Positions 9,056 through 18,276 of a stretch of DNA of 64,000 bases are shown here, piece by piece. The stretch is taken from contig NZ_LWAE01000003.1 of the NCBI RefSeq assembly GCF_001623875.1, forward strand, positions 372,001 to 436,000, written 5' to 3'. The notes beneath the pieces were generated by a model. It saw only the letters and a program-made list of their open reading frames with translations, made no database searches and had not been told where the DNA came from. Source of the stretch: Clostridium magnum DSM 2767. Lineage in GTDB: Bacteria > Bacillota > Clostridia > Clostridiales > Clostridiaceae. A program made the translations under genes and the position numbers. Each line of letters starts with the position of its first letter. Within the stretch, counting starts at the first letter, position 1.

Positions 9056-10137
9056 ATCCATCCTCTCCTTCCTTTAATTAAAAGATAAATAAAAAAAGGT
9101 GCTCCAATTAGTGATGTTAGAATTCCTAGAGGGATTTCCATAGCAAAGGCACAGCGAGCTATATCATCAACTAATATTAGAAAGGTACTGCCGATGAATA
9201 ATGAAGCAGGTAATAGCACTTTAAAATTAGGCCCTACAACCATTCTAGATATGTGGGGTATTATAAGTCCTATCCATCCAATCATGCCACTAATTGATAC
9301 AGCTGCAGCTGTAATTAGAGTTGAACAAAGTATAATAATTATTCTTAACTTTGAAGTATCAATACCGAGAGACTTTGATTCTTCATCTCCAAAGGAAAGT
9401 ACATTAAGTTTCCATCGTAATAAAACAAGTGGTATAACTCCTACAATCAATGGTAGCAGCATTATTTTTATATCTTTCATGGTGGCAGAAGCCAGTCCTC
9501 CCATAAGGTAAAAAGTTATTGCTGGCAGCTTTTCATAGGGGTCAGCCACATACTTTGTTATTGAAATAAAAGATAAAAATAAAGCATGAACAACCATACC
9601 TGTCAATACAAGTACTAACGTGGCATTGTTTCCTCTTCCTATAATCACACTTATTAAATAAGTTATAGTGACAGCTGTAAGTCCAAATAGAAATGCTGAA
9701 ATCTGTACACCAAAAGCACTAAAAGATAAAAGAATCCCAAAGGCTGCACCAAATCCGGCACCAGCAGAAGCCCCAAGTATGTCTGGGGATACCATTGGAT
9801 TTTTAAATAAGCCCTGATAGGTAGCCCCAGCCACAGATAAAGCTGCTCCAACCATTAACGCTGACAAAATTCTAGGAATTCTAACATTGAAGAGCACTGT
9901 TTCAATAGTACTAGGCTCTCCTGTACTCAATCCAAAAACTTTTGATATCATAGCGTTAAAAAATTCTGGTAAAGTTATTGAGTATCTTCCTACAACTAAG
10001 GAAATTAAAATAGCCAATACAGGCAAGGCTGCAATAATAACCATAAAATAAGTTGTTTTTCTTTGTACTAGCTTTTCCTTTTGATTTTTTAATTTTGAAC
10101 TTTCTAACGAATCCGTTATCTCTAATGGTTTTAACAT
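9052..10137 (-). CDS. FecCD/BtuC-type ABC permease
   Basis: 361 residues. A long cytoplasmic N-terminus (about 30 residues) is followed by about ten hydrophobic helices with the family landmarks RIPRILSALMVGAALSVAGA, GLFKNPMVSPDILGASAGAG, and the ATPase-coupling stretch SKSLGIDTSKLR plus GWIGLIIPHISRM. It forms the membrane channel of a metal-chelate or oxyanion importer with the two downstream genes. Confidence 0.9.
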   Translation of the reverse strand: MLKPLEITDSLESSKLKNQKEKLVQRKTTYFMVIIAALPVLAILISLVVGRYSITLPEFFNAMISKVFGLSTGEPSTIETVLFNVRIPRILSALMVGAALSVAGATYQGLFKNPMVSPDILGASAGAGFGAAFGILLSFSAFGVQISAFLFGLTAVTITYLISVIIGRGNNATLVLVLTGMVVHALFLSFISITKYVADPYEKLPAITFYLMGGLASATMKDIKIMLLPLIVGVIPLVLLRWKLNVLSFGDEESKSLGIDTSKLRIIIILCSTLITAAAVSISGMIGWIGLIIPHISRMVVGPNFKVLLPASLFIGSTFLILVDDIARCAFAMEIPLGILTSLIGAPFFIYLLIKGRRGWI

Positions 10138-10224
10138 TTATTTCTCCTCCTTATTTTAATATCCTTAAAATGTAGGGTAACAACATCAGACATTAGATAT
10201 TGCAGATTATTTTTTGATAAAAGC

Positions 10225-10827
10225 TCAGAGGCCTGAATCATCATCAATTATTTCATAGGAAGGTATATTTGCTTCGGTTAATATCCTATTGAATTTTTCT
10301 GCATTGTTGTCTTTTACAAAGCCTTTTCTGCGCTCTTCCCAATCTCCTTCCCTTGCTTCCATTTTTTCGAACACCTCTTTTTTAAGCTTTGCATTACCAT
10401 AGCCCCCTCCAATATATGCACAGCCTCCCTTTGAAAGCACTCTGTAAATCTCTTTAAAAGCTTTCACCTGATCTTCCCAAAACCATATAGATCCTCTGCT
10501 AATTGCAAGTTCTATTGTTTCATCTTCAAAGGGAATATTATGAACATCCCCACAGAGTGTCTCCATTCTATAATCTAAATCATTATTTTTGATTCTATTG
10601 TCAGCAATCTTTAAAGCATAAGGAGATATATCTAACAAAAATGTAAACATATTGGTTATCTTAGTTACCTCAGCACCAAGATGCCCACCGCCGCAACCTA
10701 TATCAAGACATGTTCCTTTATTTATATTTGTTTTTTCTTTTATTTGAGAAGCAATAACTGAATAAATAGGCGCAAATACATTACTTGCTATTTCATCAAA
10801 TTCTAAAGCCTTTTTTTCCTCATCCAT
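10225..10827 (-). CDS. Class I SAM-dependent methyltransferase
   Basis: 200 residues. SAM motif I is LDIGCGGGHLG near residue 42, motif II DISPYALKIADNRI and the post-motif region CGDVHNIPFEDETIELAISRG. Substrate unknown. A second methyltransferase lies at 11667-12467, and both are embedded between ABC importer components. That context suggests chemical modification of the imported ligand or of a chelator, which is inference only. Confidence 0.75.
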   Translation of the reverse strand: MDEEKKALEFDEIASNVFAPIYSVIASQIKEKTNINKGTCLDIGCGGGHLGAEVTKITNMFTFLLDISPYALKIADNRIKNNDLDYRMETLCGDVHNIPFEDETIELAISRGSIWFWEDQVKAFKEIYRVLSKGGCAYIGGGYGNAKLKKEVFEKMEAREGDWEERRKGFVKDNNAEKFNRILTEANIPSYEIIDDDSGL

Positions 10828-10829
10828 TA

Positions 10830-11081
10830 AAACTCTCCTCCTCTAATTTCACCTTTCCCATCCATTTTAACCATTAATGCTCTATTGTTAAAAAACTCAC
10901 TTCCACCTCCCTGCTTAATTCAATTCCACACTCTATTACGATCTGTAACTACAGTACTTGCAAGCATGTTAATTCCATATTTGTATAGACAATCCGTCAT
11001 ACCTGTTACATATATTACTGGTATACCTATGTCTGTCTGTATTTTATCTGAATTTGCTACAGTCATAATAATTTTAGGTTT
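10830..11081 (-). pseudogene. Unidentified coding remnant, possibly a binding-protein fragment
   Basis: No ORF of normal size is present, but the minus strand from 11081 reads KPKIIMTVANSDKIQTDIG followed by IPVIYVTGMTD. This resembles the KPDIVF..NDK..DLGI..V segment of the FepB-type protein at 12547-13635. The frame starts right after a stop with no start codon and meets TGA at 10920-10922. The same frame then stays open to about 10830 (GGGSEFFNNRALMVKMDG). I read it as a decayed gene. Confidence 0.4.
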
Positions 11082-11102
11082 TTATTCACCTTTTGTTTCC
11101 TC

Positions 11103-11645
11103 TCAATCTTTTTTATTAGTTATTGGAACTAAGTTTACATTGTTAATTTTTAACATATTAAGAATTTTATCTTCCATTGAATTTCTATTATTTTCATTAA
11201 TTCTAATTACATTTACATCTTCTCTCATTTTTATTTGTTGAATAAAGTTTGTATCACATTCTTTTAACACTCCTAAAACCGGTGTATCACAATTGAGAAT
11301 TTTAATAATAGTATCTTTGAATAATGGGGAGTTTTCCTCCATGAATCCTAATTCATCAAGTATTATTAATTCCCTATCTCCTAAGCTTTTTAATAAAATA
11401 TTTTTAGAAATACTATTAAAAACATTCATATCCGAATATAATACATCTTTTTCTCTATGATAAATTCCAATGGTATAACTATCTTCCAAATTGTAGAGTG
11501 AAACTACATTAAAGCATGTTGTTTTATCAGTAAATATTTTTTCTTGAATAAATCCACCTATAGAACAATCTACGTTTTTAATAATTTTTTCTAATAATGT
11601 AGATTTTCCTATTCCTCTTTCACCAGTTATAAAAATATTTTTCAT
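11103..11645 (-). CDS. Small P-loop nucleoside-triphosphatase (THEP1-like)
   Basis: 180 residues. Walker A GERGIGKSTLLEK at about 8-20 and a Walker B ELIILDELGFME near 95-105 match the THEP1/NTPase family. The role in vivo is unknown. Related NTPases are found beside metal-uptake genes, and here it lies in the same direction between two methyltransferase genes of the transport cluster. Confidence 0.7.
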   Translation of the reverse strand: MKNIFITGERGIGKSTLLEKIIKNVDCSIGGFIQEKIFTDKTTCFNVVSLYNLEDSYTIGIYHREKDVLYSDMNVFNSISKNILLKSLGDRELIILDELGFMEENSPLFKDTIIKILNCDTPVLGVLKECDTNFIQQIKMREDVNVIRINENNRNSMEDKILNMLKINNVNLVPITNKKD

Positions 11646-11666
11646 AATGTGATAGTTTCCTTTCCT

Positions 11667-12467
11667 TTAACTTTCCTTAATACCATAAACCATAAACAAA
11701 TTTGAATCAGATCCAAATTTTCTTTTACTACTTTTTTTATCACTATTTCCTTCTTCATTACCTTGTATATCTACATATACCCTACTGCTAATTTCTGTAT
11801 CAATAGTTATTTTACTAATACCATTTTGAAGCAGTATATCTACATCCCATTGTGGTCTCACAATATCACATATATAAAGCTGTTTTGCAAAATCGTTACG
11901 CTGGCGAATAAGTTCTTCACTTTGAACCGCACGGCTATATGTACTGCGTGACCAATTTTGCATTTCCTTATAATTTTGACCAGCTTCTTCTGCCAATTTA
12001 AACCCTTGTCCATAATTGGCATCAAAGTTCATGATTTTACCACCAGGCACAAGTACTCTGCACCATTCTTCATAAGCCCTTTTAGGATCTAGCAATGTCC
12101 ATGTAACATTTCTTGAGATTATGAAATTAAAACTTTCGTTCTGAAATTCTAGATTTTGAGCATCCATTTTAATAAATTTAATATCTGTGTATCCAAGCTT
12201 TTCTGAGTTTTTTACTGCATTATCTATCATATTTTGCGAATAATCTACAGCGGTTACTTCAAAACCTAAATCAGCCAGCAAAAAGGCATAAAACCCTGCC
12301 CCTGTACCTAAATCCAAGGCCCGAAGCCCTTTTCCTTCAGGGACTGCTTCACTAATAATATCTATCCAAATTTTTCGTTGAAACCCCTCCAAATCCTTAA
12401 GGCGGCATTCACTGAATTCATTAGCTCGTTTCGACCAGTAATTATTAATTTTTCCTTGTATTTCCAT
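11667..12467 (-). CDS. Class I SAM-dependent methyltransferase
   Basis: 266 residues. Motif I LDLGTGAGFYAFLL near 51, motif II VDYSQNMIDNAVKN, and an IKFIKMDAQNLEFQNESFNFII stretch, typical of UbiE-like fold methyltransferases of unknown substrate. Follows the binding-protein gene at 12547 by about 80 bp on the same strand. Residues 230-255 are Ser/Lys-rich. Confidence 0.75.
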   Translation of the reverse strand: MEIQGKINNYWSKRANEFSECRLKDLEGFQRKIWIDIISEAVPEGKGLRALDLGTGAGFYAFLLADLGFEVTAVDYSQNMIDNAVKNSEKLGYTDIKFIKMDAQNLEFQNESFNFIISRNVTWTLLDPKRAYEEWCRVLVPGGKIMNFDANYGQGFKLAEEAGQNYKEMQNWSRSTYSRAVQSEELIRQRNDFAKQLYICDIVRPQWDVDILLQNGISKITIDTEISSRVYVDIQGNEEGNSDKKSSKRKFGSDSNLFMVYGIKES

Positions 12468-12546
12468 ATTTACATCCTTTCATTATAAATTTTCAACAGA
12501 TAGTGTTTGAGAAATTTTAAACTACAGGGTCTATAACCCTATATAG

Positions 12547-13635
12547 CTATTTTATAGGCGGATCATCATTTATAATTTTATTAGCCTCTTCCTCCGAAAG
12601 GTCATAGTTTAGAAAGGTTTTATAAAAATGTCTTGTTTCTTTAACTATATCTATATTACGAAATTTATCTGGATATAAAGTTTTTGCAGACCACTGTATT
12701 TGCAAAGCTTCTTCTGCACTGTATCTATCCCAATAAAAAGCTCCATCTGGATTAAAATATACTTTTCCTGCTTTAACAGCGCTTACTTGCTGCCAGTTTG
12801 GATCTTTTAACAATGTGTCCATAATTTTTTTCCCATTGTTTATCTTCATTAAAGTATTGCTGCTCAATATTACAACGTCTGGATTCCACTTTAACATCTG
12901 CTCCATAGATATTTGTTTATTGTTTCCTTTTACTTCACCAGCAGCATTTACCCCACCGGCTGTTTCTATCCATGCATTAATTATTGTATTGCTTCCATCT
13001 ACTGTAAGTGGTGAAAGTGATGTTACATGAAGCACCTTAGGTCTTTGCTCCTTTGGTATTTTAGAGGTTACATCAGTTATCATATTGAGTTTGTTGTCTA
13101 AATAAGATATGTATTCTTCTGCCCTTTTCTTTCCCTCATCTCCAAGAATATCCCCTGTAAGTTTAAAACATTCTTTTAAACCTTTAAAATCAGTAAAATT
13201 TAATTGGACAGTCGAAATACCTAAATCTGATATTTTATTTGCACTTTTATCATTTAAAGGCGTAAATACAATGTCTGGTTTTACTTTTACAAGTTCCTCT
13301 GTATTCACAGTATCTGTACTAAATACTGTAACTGCCTTGTTCATTTGAGGATTTACCTTATATAACCAAGGTCTTGCTTTTTCTGTGAGAATGGTGGCAA
13401 CTACCTTATCTCCCGCTCCTAACATAGCTAGTACCTCATTATGAGCCTGCCAAGCATCTCCTATTCTATTAATATTTAAAGGTACTTCTACTTTTTTTCC
13501 TGCTGCATCAGTAATTGTTTTTGTCTGCGGCTTTTTTTCTTCTGTTTTTTGTGAGTTTGTATTGTTACTGCATCCAGCTAATAAAAAAATAATTGCAGAA
13601 ATAGCAATAGCTATACATCTTAATCTTCTTTTCAT
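12547..13635 (-). CDS. BtuF/FepB-type substrate-binding lipoprotein
   Basis: 362 residues with a lipobox LAGCSNN near residue 21, then ITDAAGKKVEVPLNINRIG, VKPDIVFTPLND, and SMEQMLKWNPDVVILSS. It belongs to the same class as the protein at 7218-8249, so the importer may be served by two binding proteins. First gene of the leftward cluster, with a 355-bp upstream region shared with the rightward unit at 13991. Confidence 0.82.
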   Translation of the reverse strand: MKRRLRCIAIAISAIIFLLAGCSNNTNSQKTEEKKPQTKTITDAAGKKVEVPLNINRIGDAWQAHNEVLAMLGAGDKVVATILTEKARPWLYKVNPQMNKAVTVFSTDTVNTEELVKVKPDIVFTPLNDKSANKISDLGISTVQLNFTDFKGLKECFKLTGDILGDEGKKRAEEYISYLDNKLNMITDVTSKIPKEQRPKVLHVTSLSPLTVDGSNTIINAWIETAGGVNAAGEVKGNNKQISMEQMLKWNPDVVILSSNTLMKINNGKKIMDTLLKDPNWQQVSAVKAGKVYFNPDGAFYWDRYSAEEALQIQWSAKTLYPDKFRNIDIVKETRHFYKTFLNYDLSEEEANKIINDDPPIK

Positions 13636-13990
13636 AATTACACATCCTTTAACTAAAAATTACATTCGATTACATATTGTCATGTTTCACCATGTTATGT
13701 TATACTCATTTTAACAAGAATATACTGAAAATTCAACCATTCATCTTCTGTTTATTAGTTTTTATCGATATTTCTCGAAAACCAATGTTAATTTTTAAAA
13801 AAAATATATTGAAATTTATAATTTTAGCATTATAATATACTTAATATTAACAATTCACTACTTTTCTAACAAAACTCAAAACAACTAAACACCATATCGA
13901 AAAATAATTTTTATCACGTTTCATTACGTTATATACCAATTATCATTTTTTAAAAAATAAAATAGATTAAACAAAGGGAGGTTATTATTT
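13636..13990. promoter_or_regulatory. Divergent intergenic region with a direct repeat
   Basis: Very AT-rich, no coding potential. Two related blocks in the same orientation, TCATGTTTCACCATGTTAT near 13680 and TCACGTTTCATTACGTTAT near 13914, are each followed by ATAC. They may be operators for the divergent units. The GTTATATA core slightly resembles a ModE half-site but lacks the inverted partner. GGGAGG precedes the ATG at 13991. Confidence 0.35.
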
Positions 13991-15003
13991 ATGTATGAAA
14001 CTTTAGAAAATTTACTTATGACTGAGGAAAATGATTTAAAGAATTTAAATTTTTTAGGTTTGACAAGCTGTCCTATGAGACAACTTTTTAGAGAAAGTAT
14101 TGAAAACACCTTACAAAAATGTAAAGAGGAAACAAATATAAATTTAAAATGTTATATTCCTTCTGGCTGTCATGGTAATGACGATGTTGAACAGCTATTA
14201 AATAGTAAAACCATCGATGAGTTTCCAGACATTTTTTCAGCTTTAGGCTTTAAAGATATGTTTAATAATAACTTTGTAAAAAATCTTGTAAATAAAGGTT
14301 TCTTTAAATCAACACAGGATAAAAACATAAATAAAGAATTTTTAGAGGCAGGCTGTTTAGATCCAGAAGGTATCTATACTATGTATTCTGTATCGCCAGT
14401 TTTAATGGTTATTGACAATAAAAAATTAGGAGATCTTCCTTTACCTAAAGCTTGGACTGATCTATTAAATCCTATTTACAAAAACAACATAATAGTAGGA
14501 GGATCAGAGGATGAAATATATGGTGATCAAATACATTACTTCTATAAAGAATTTGGGGATGAGGGTATAGAAACCCTTGGCAAAAATATTAAAGATGCTT
14601 GGCATCCAGTTAAAATGTCAAAAACTGCTGGTACGTCAAATTCAGAAGGCGCTGCAATTTATGTTATGCCATTATTCTTTGCAAAATCATGCCCAAAACA
14701 AGAGAATGTTTCAATTGTTTGGCCTGAAGATGGTGCACTTATATGCCCTGTTTGTATTATTTCAAAAGAATCAAAATTGAAAGAAACAGATGTATTGATA
14801 AATTTTTAACCAGTTCTGAATTCGGAACAAACTGTGCTAGTAATTATTATCCTGCACTTAATCCTAATGTGGACAACCATCTTCCTAAAAACGCAAAATT
14901 TAAGTGGTTGGGCTGGGATTATATAAGAACAAATAATATCGAAGAACTCAGGTTAAAGGCAAATAAAATATTTTTTAAGGCATGGAAGGGACATACAAAA
15001 TAA
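13991..15003 (+). pseudogene. Leaderless class-II binding-protein-like protein, frameshifted near its 3' end
   Basis: A 272-codon frame (13991-14809) and the continuation to 15003 in the next frame together give about 337 residues. Reading resumes as KFLTSSEFGTNCASNYYP after the shift at about 14800, as if one base were missing. The body resembles Fe(III)/spermidine-type binding proteins (YTMYSVSPVLMVIDNKKLG, PKAWTDLLNP, VWPEDGALICP). There is no signal peptide, and an N-terminal domain contains CPMRQLF and several Cys. It is followed by a GTPase and a soluble ABC ATPase with no permease. Function not recognised. Truncated but possibly expressed as the 272-residue form. Confidence 0.6.
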
Positions 15004-15024
15004 ATTATAGCGAGTGTGATTTAT

Positions 15025-15699
15025 ATGAAATTAATTACTGTATCTGGCCCCCCTTCATCAGGTAAAACCTCTGTAATTTTAAAGATGATTGAAAACTTAA
15101 AAGCTACTGGTTTAAATATAGGTGTTCTTAAATTTGACTGTTTATACACCTATGATGATGTACTATATGAAAAAATAAAAATACCTGTAAAAATGGGATT
15201 ATCCGGAAACCTTTGTCCTGATCATTTCTTTGTAACTAATATTGAAGAATGTGTAAATTGGGGAATTGAAACTGGCTTAGATATACTAATAAGTGAGAGT
15301 GCAGGTCTTTGCAACAGATGTTCACCTCATATAAAGGGTGTTTTAGCTCTTTGTGTTATCGACAACTTATCTGGTGTTGATACTCCTAAAAAAATAGGGC
15401 CAATGCTTAAGTTTGCTGATATAGTTGTGGTAACTAAAGGTGATATAGTATCACAAGCAGAAAGGGAGGTTTTTTCTTTCAAAATACGTCAAGCAAATCC
15501 AAAGGTTAAAATAATCTTTGTGAACGGTATTACAGGTCAGGGTATATTTAGCTTATGTAGAAATCTCAATAGTGGACTTTCAATAAAAGAAATAACTAAC
15601 AGCCGTTTAAGATTTACAATGCCCTCTGCTGTCTGCTCATATTGTCTTGGAGAAACAAGAATAGGAAATAATTATCAGAGCGGATATGTAAAAAAATAG
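15025..15699 (+). CDS. UreG/HypB-like P-loop GTPase with Cys/His motif
   Basis: About 224 residues. Walker A GPPSSGKTS near residue 7-15, a Walker B-like LDILISESAGLC near 90, a putative metal site CNRCSPH directly after it, a guanine-specificity-like TKGD near 140, and a C-terminal CSYC pair. UreG, HypB and CobW/COG0523 GTPases insert metals into enzymes or handle metallocofactors. The gene sits between the leaderless binding protein and the ABC ATPase, with gaps of about 20 bp. I choose the ATG at 15025 over an upstream GTG (15016). Metal and client are unknown. Confidence 0.72.
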   Translation: MKLITVSGPPSSGKTSVILKMIENLKATGLNIGVLKFDCLYTYDDVLYEKIKIPVKMGLSGNLCPDHFFVTNIEECVNWGIETGLDILISESAGLCNRCSPHIKGVLALCVIDNLSGVDTPKKIGPMLKFADIVVVTKGDIVSQAEREVFSFKIRQANPKVKIIFVNGITGQGIFSLCRNLNSGLSIKEITNSRLRFTMPSAVCSYCLGETRIGNNYQSGYVKK

Positions 15700-15719
15700 C
15701 GCTTTAAGGTGGAATATCA

Positions 15720-16757
15720 ATGCATAATAATTTAGATAATTGTATAGAAACAATGCCCCTATACAAAGTAATTGAAAAATATCCTTATATACAAGAGTTC
15801 TTTCTTACTTTAGGAATTAAAAATTTAAATATAAATAGTTCAATAAATCAATTAATTAGCAATTTTACAGATACCAATCTACAAGACTTGGGTATTAGTA
15901 GAGAAAAAATTTTAAATAACTTTATACTATTTATAGAAAATTTCAACAAACTCACTAAGGAAAATGAAAATAAGATTGCATCCGTAACTATAGTGGGAGG
16001 TTATAATAAACTTGGAGAGAAGGAAAATACAAAGCTTATACTAAAGCCAGGAGAAATAGTTTCTATTGTGGGACCTACAGGTTCTGGTAAAAGCAGACTT
16101 TTAGGAGATATAGAATGTTTGGCGCAAAAAGACACTCCTTCTAAAAGACAAATACTTATTAATGGAAAAACCCCAGATGAAGACCAGAGATTTTCTGTAG
16201 AAAACAATCTCATTGCACAGTTATCTCAAAATATGAATTTTGTCATGGATGTAACTGTCTCGGAGTTTATTACCATGCATGCAGAAAGTAGAATGATTAA
16301 TAACATTGAGAAAACTGTAAAGTTAATACTTCAGTGTGCAAATGAACTTGCTGGTGAAGTATTTTCAAATACCGTCCCCATTACACAACTTAGCGGTGGA
16401 CAGTCAAGAGCTCTTATGATTGCTGACACAGCATTGCTTAGTAAGTCTCCAATTGTCTTAATAGATGAAATTGAAAACGCAGGAGTAGACAGAAAAAAAG
16501 CACTGGAATTACTAGTAAAAAAAGAGAAGATAGTTCTAATGTCTACCCATGATCCTATTTTAGCTCTTATGGGAGATAAAAGAATTGTAATAAAGAATGG
16601 TGGAATTGATAAAATAATTCAAACAGATAATGTTGAAAAAATAAACTTAGAAGTATTAAGCAAATTTGACAATAAAATTCTTAACTTGAGAAACATGTTA
16701 AGGACTGGTAAAAAGATTGATTTTGATATTAATCATTATTTATCTGATAAATCTTAA
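15720..16757 (+). CDS. Soluble ABC-type ATPase with N-terminal DUF1858-like domain
   Basis: 345 residues. The first about 75 residues form a small helical domain (TMPLYKVIEKYPYIQEFF) like DUF1858. The ATP-binding cassette follows with Walker A GPTGSGKS near 115, signature LSGGQSR near 222, Walker B VLIDEIENAG near 240 and H-loop STHDP near 274. No transmembrane domain or permease gene is nearby, so it is probably not a conventional transporter. Ribosome binding site AAGGTGG. Last gene of the three-gene unit and followed by a strong terminator. Confidence 0.75.
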   Translation: MHNNLDNCIETMPLYKVIEKYPYIQEFFLTLGIKNLNINSSINQLISNFTDTNLQDLGISREKILNNFILFIENFNKLTKENENKIASVTIVGGYNKLGEKENTKLILKPGEIVSIVGPTGSGKSRLLGDIECLAQKDTPSKRQILINGKTPDEDQRFSVENNLIAQLSQNMNFVMDVTVSEFITMHAESRMINNIEKTVKLILQCANELAGEVFSNTVPITQLSGGQSRALMIADTALLSKSPIVLIDEIENAGVDRKKALELLVKKEKIVLMSTHDPILALMGDKRIVIKNGGIDKIIQTDNVEKINLEVLSKFDNKILNLRNMLRTGKKIDFDINHYLSDKS

Positions 16758-16814
16758 ATTTAAAGATCTATGAGATGAATTAAAATTAAATATGACCCCT
16801 TTTATTTTTTATAG

Positions 16815-16857
16815 GGAACTTACATAGATTTGTGGAAACACAATCTATGTAAGTTCC
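16815..16857 (+). terminator. Strong rho-independent terminator
   Basis: Stem GGAACTTACATAGATT.TGTG pairs with CACAATCTATGTAAGTTCC (one bulged T) around a GAAA loop, followed by TTTT. Ends the 13991-16757 unit. An A-rich/T-rich flank on the other side may also serve the DUF134 unit. Confidence 0.85.
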
Positions 16858-16976
16858 TTTTAAGCAATAAAAATACTTGATCTTTTACTTTTTTCTAACA
16901 ACAACAATAATAGCTGTAGAAAACACTATAGAATCTCCCGTTTTAATTTAGAAGTATTTTTGTTCTCAATTATATA

Positions 16977-17423
16977 CTATGTTAAGTTTTCTCCATTACA
17001 CCAGCGTCCACAAAATCCAGCTTTTTTACTACACATCACTCTTTGAGAACCACAATTAGGACAAGTTAATTTATCCTGCTCATAATTTATTTCATAAACT
17101 TCTCCACAATCTATGCACTTAAACTTACAGTGATTTGTAGTATAATATCCTCCGCTAATTCTTATAGCCTTTCCTTCTGTTAGTGCTATGGCAACCTTTT
17201 TTCTGGCAACATCAATTATATTTTGAAAGGTTTGGCGGGATACTTGCATTTTTTCAGCACACTCTTCTTGATTTAATTCTTCTATATCCTTAAGCCTCAT
17301 TGCCTCAAGTTCTTCCACCTTTAAAACTATTTCTTCAATTTCACATTTAGGTTTTCCCCATGGTACAAAATAGTTATCCTCTGGGAAAAACTCAACTCTT
17401 CTAAACTTAGTTGGTCTTGGCAT
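16977..17423 (-). CDS. DUF134-family DNA-binding protein with zinc-ribbon tail
   Basis: 148 residues from the ATG at 17423 (MPRPTKFRRV, the usual family start, six bases after GGGAGG). A helix-turn-helix covers about residues 35-95 (ELEAMRLKDIEELNQEECAEKMQVSRQTFQNII). It is followed by a CxDC...CPNCG zinc ribbon and a C-terminal Cys-rich tail. The gene overlaps the fur-like gene by 17 bp and is last in the NifX/ATPase gene string. It is a candidate regulator of the TTGGCATTTGACA promoters, which is inference from linkage only. Confidence 0.82.
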   Translation of the reverse strand: MPRPTKFRRVEFFPEDNYFVPWGKPKCEIEEIVLKVEELEAMRLKDIEELNQEECAEKMQVSRQTFQNIIDVARKKVAIALTEGKAIRISGGYYTTNHCKFKCIDCGEVYEINYEQDKLTCPNCGSQRVMCSKKAGFCGRWCNGENLT

Positions 17424-17865
17424 TTTCATCCTCCCTGCATTTAGTACATAAGCCAATTAACATTATGTTGGCATCAGATACAATTAAATTATTTTCCTTC
17501 TCAATTTTATTATTTAACCTTAAATAATCTAACGCTAAAGAATTATTATCTATATCTATTATACTATTACATTTTATACATTTAAAATGTATATGCAAGG
17601 GTTTTCCACTAAAAATCTTCATTTCATAATAGTTTACACTATTTATACTTATTTCTTTTATTATATTTAGCTCATTAAACATTTTCAAACTTCGATAAAC
17701 TGTAGCAAGACCAACTGAATAATTTTTAACCTTTTTATATATTTCTTCAGCATTTAGATGGATACTGGATTCAATTATAGCTTTTAATACCCATTGTTTT
17801 TGGATTGTAAACTTGTAACCCTTACTCTCAATTATTTTCTTAAAATAAATCAAATCCCTATCCAT
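17407..17865 (-). CDS. Fur-family metalloregulator
   Basis: 152 residues. N-terminal winged helix (TIQKQWVLKAIIESSIHLNAEEIYKKVKNYSVGLATVYRSLKMF) and a C-terminal domain with the IHFKCIKC motif and a second CTKC pair. The Cys pairs suggest a structural zinc site. Could sense Fe, Zn, Mn or peroxide. Ribosome binding site AAGGAGAAT. Sits between a NifX-like gene and the DUF134 gene. Confidence 0.85.
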   Translation of the reverse strand: MDRDLIYFKKIIESKGYKFTIQKQWVLKAIIESSIHLNAEEIYKKVKNYSVGLATVYRSLKMFNELNIIKEISINSVNYYEMKIFSGKPLHIHFKCIKCNSIIDIDNNSLALDYLRLNNKIEKENNLIVSDANIMLIGLCTKCREDENAKTN

Positions 17866-17881
17866 CTAATTCTCCTTAATA

Positions 17882-18238
17882 TTAATCTTCACAATGACCT
17901 TCATGTTGATGTTCTCTGCAAATACTGCCTGTTGATCTTAATTCACCTTTTATATATCGCTGTAACAAATCATCACAAACACCACTTGCTCCAACAACTA
18001 CTTCTATTCCATTTTCGTTAAATAGCTGTTGTGCTGCTTCTCCCATGCCACCTGCAATAATTACATTAGCTCCTAACTCCTTTAAAAATACTGGTAAAAA
18101 TCCTGGTCTATGTCCTGGGTTTTGCACAAAATCTTTATTTAAAACTTTTCCTTCCTCAACTTCATAAGTAGCAAAACCTTCACAGTGACCAAAATGCCCA
18201 CTTACTAATTTTCCATCACTTGCAATTGATATTATCAT
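17882..18238 (-). CDS. NifX/NafY-family (dinitrogenase iron-molybdenum cofactor binding) protein
   Basis: 118 residues from the ATG at 18238, seven bases after GGAGG. Typical fold segments: MIISIASDGKLVSGHFGHCEGF, then NPGHRPGFLPVFL, GANVIIAGGMGEAA, and a His/Cys-rich tail CREHQHEGHCED likely to bind metal. No nif genes are present, so it more likely acts in Fe-S or metal-cofactor traffic with the neighbouring ATPases. Confidence 0.85.
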   Translation of the reverse strand: MIISIASDGKLVSGHFGHCEGFATYEVEEGKVLNKDFVQNPGHRPGFLPVFLKELGANVIIAGGMGEAAQQLFNENGIEVVVGASGVCDDLLQRYIKGELRSTGSICREHQHEGHCED

Positions 18239-18276
18239 TTTACATTCCTCCAATATATTAGTGTTTTTATATTTTT

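Noticed and set aside
10920..10922. TGA inside the remnant as a selenocysteine codon
   Set aside because: The context (NRVWN-stop-IKQ) has no Cys-type motif and the frame has no start codon, so simple decay is the better reading.
13912..13937. ModE-type operator (GTTATATA) between the importer cluster and the GTPase module
   Set aside because: Only one half-site is present; the inverted half required for ModE is missing.
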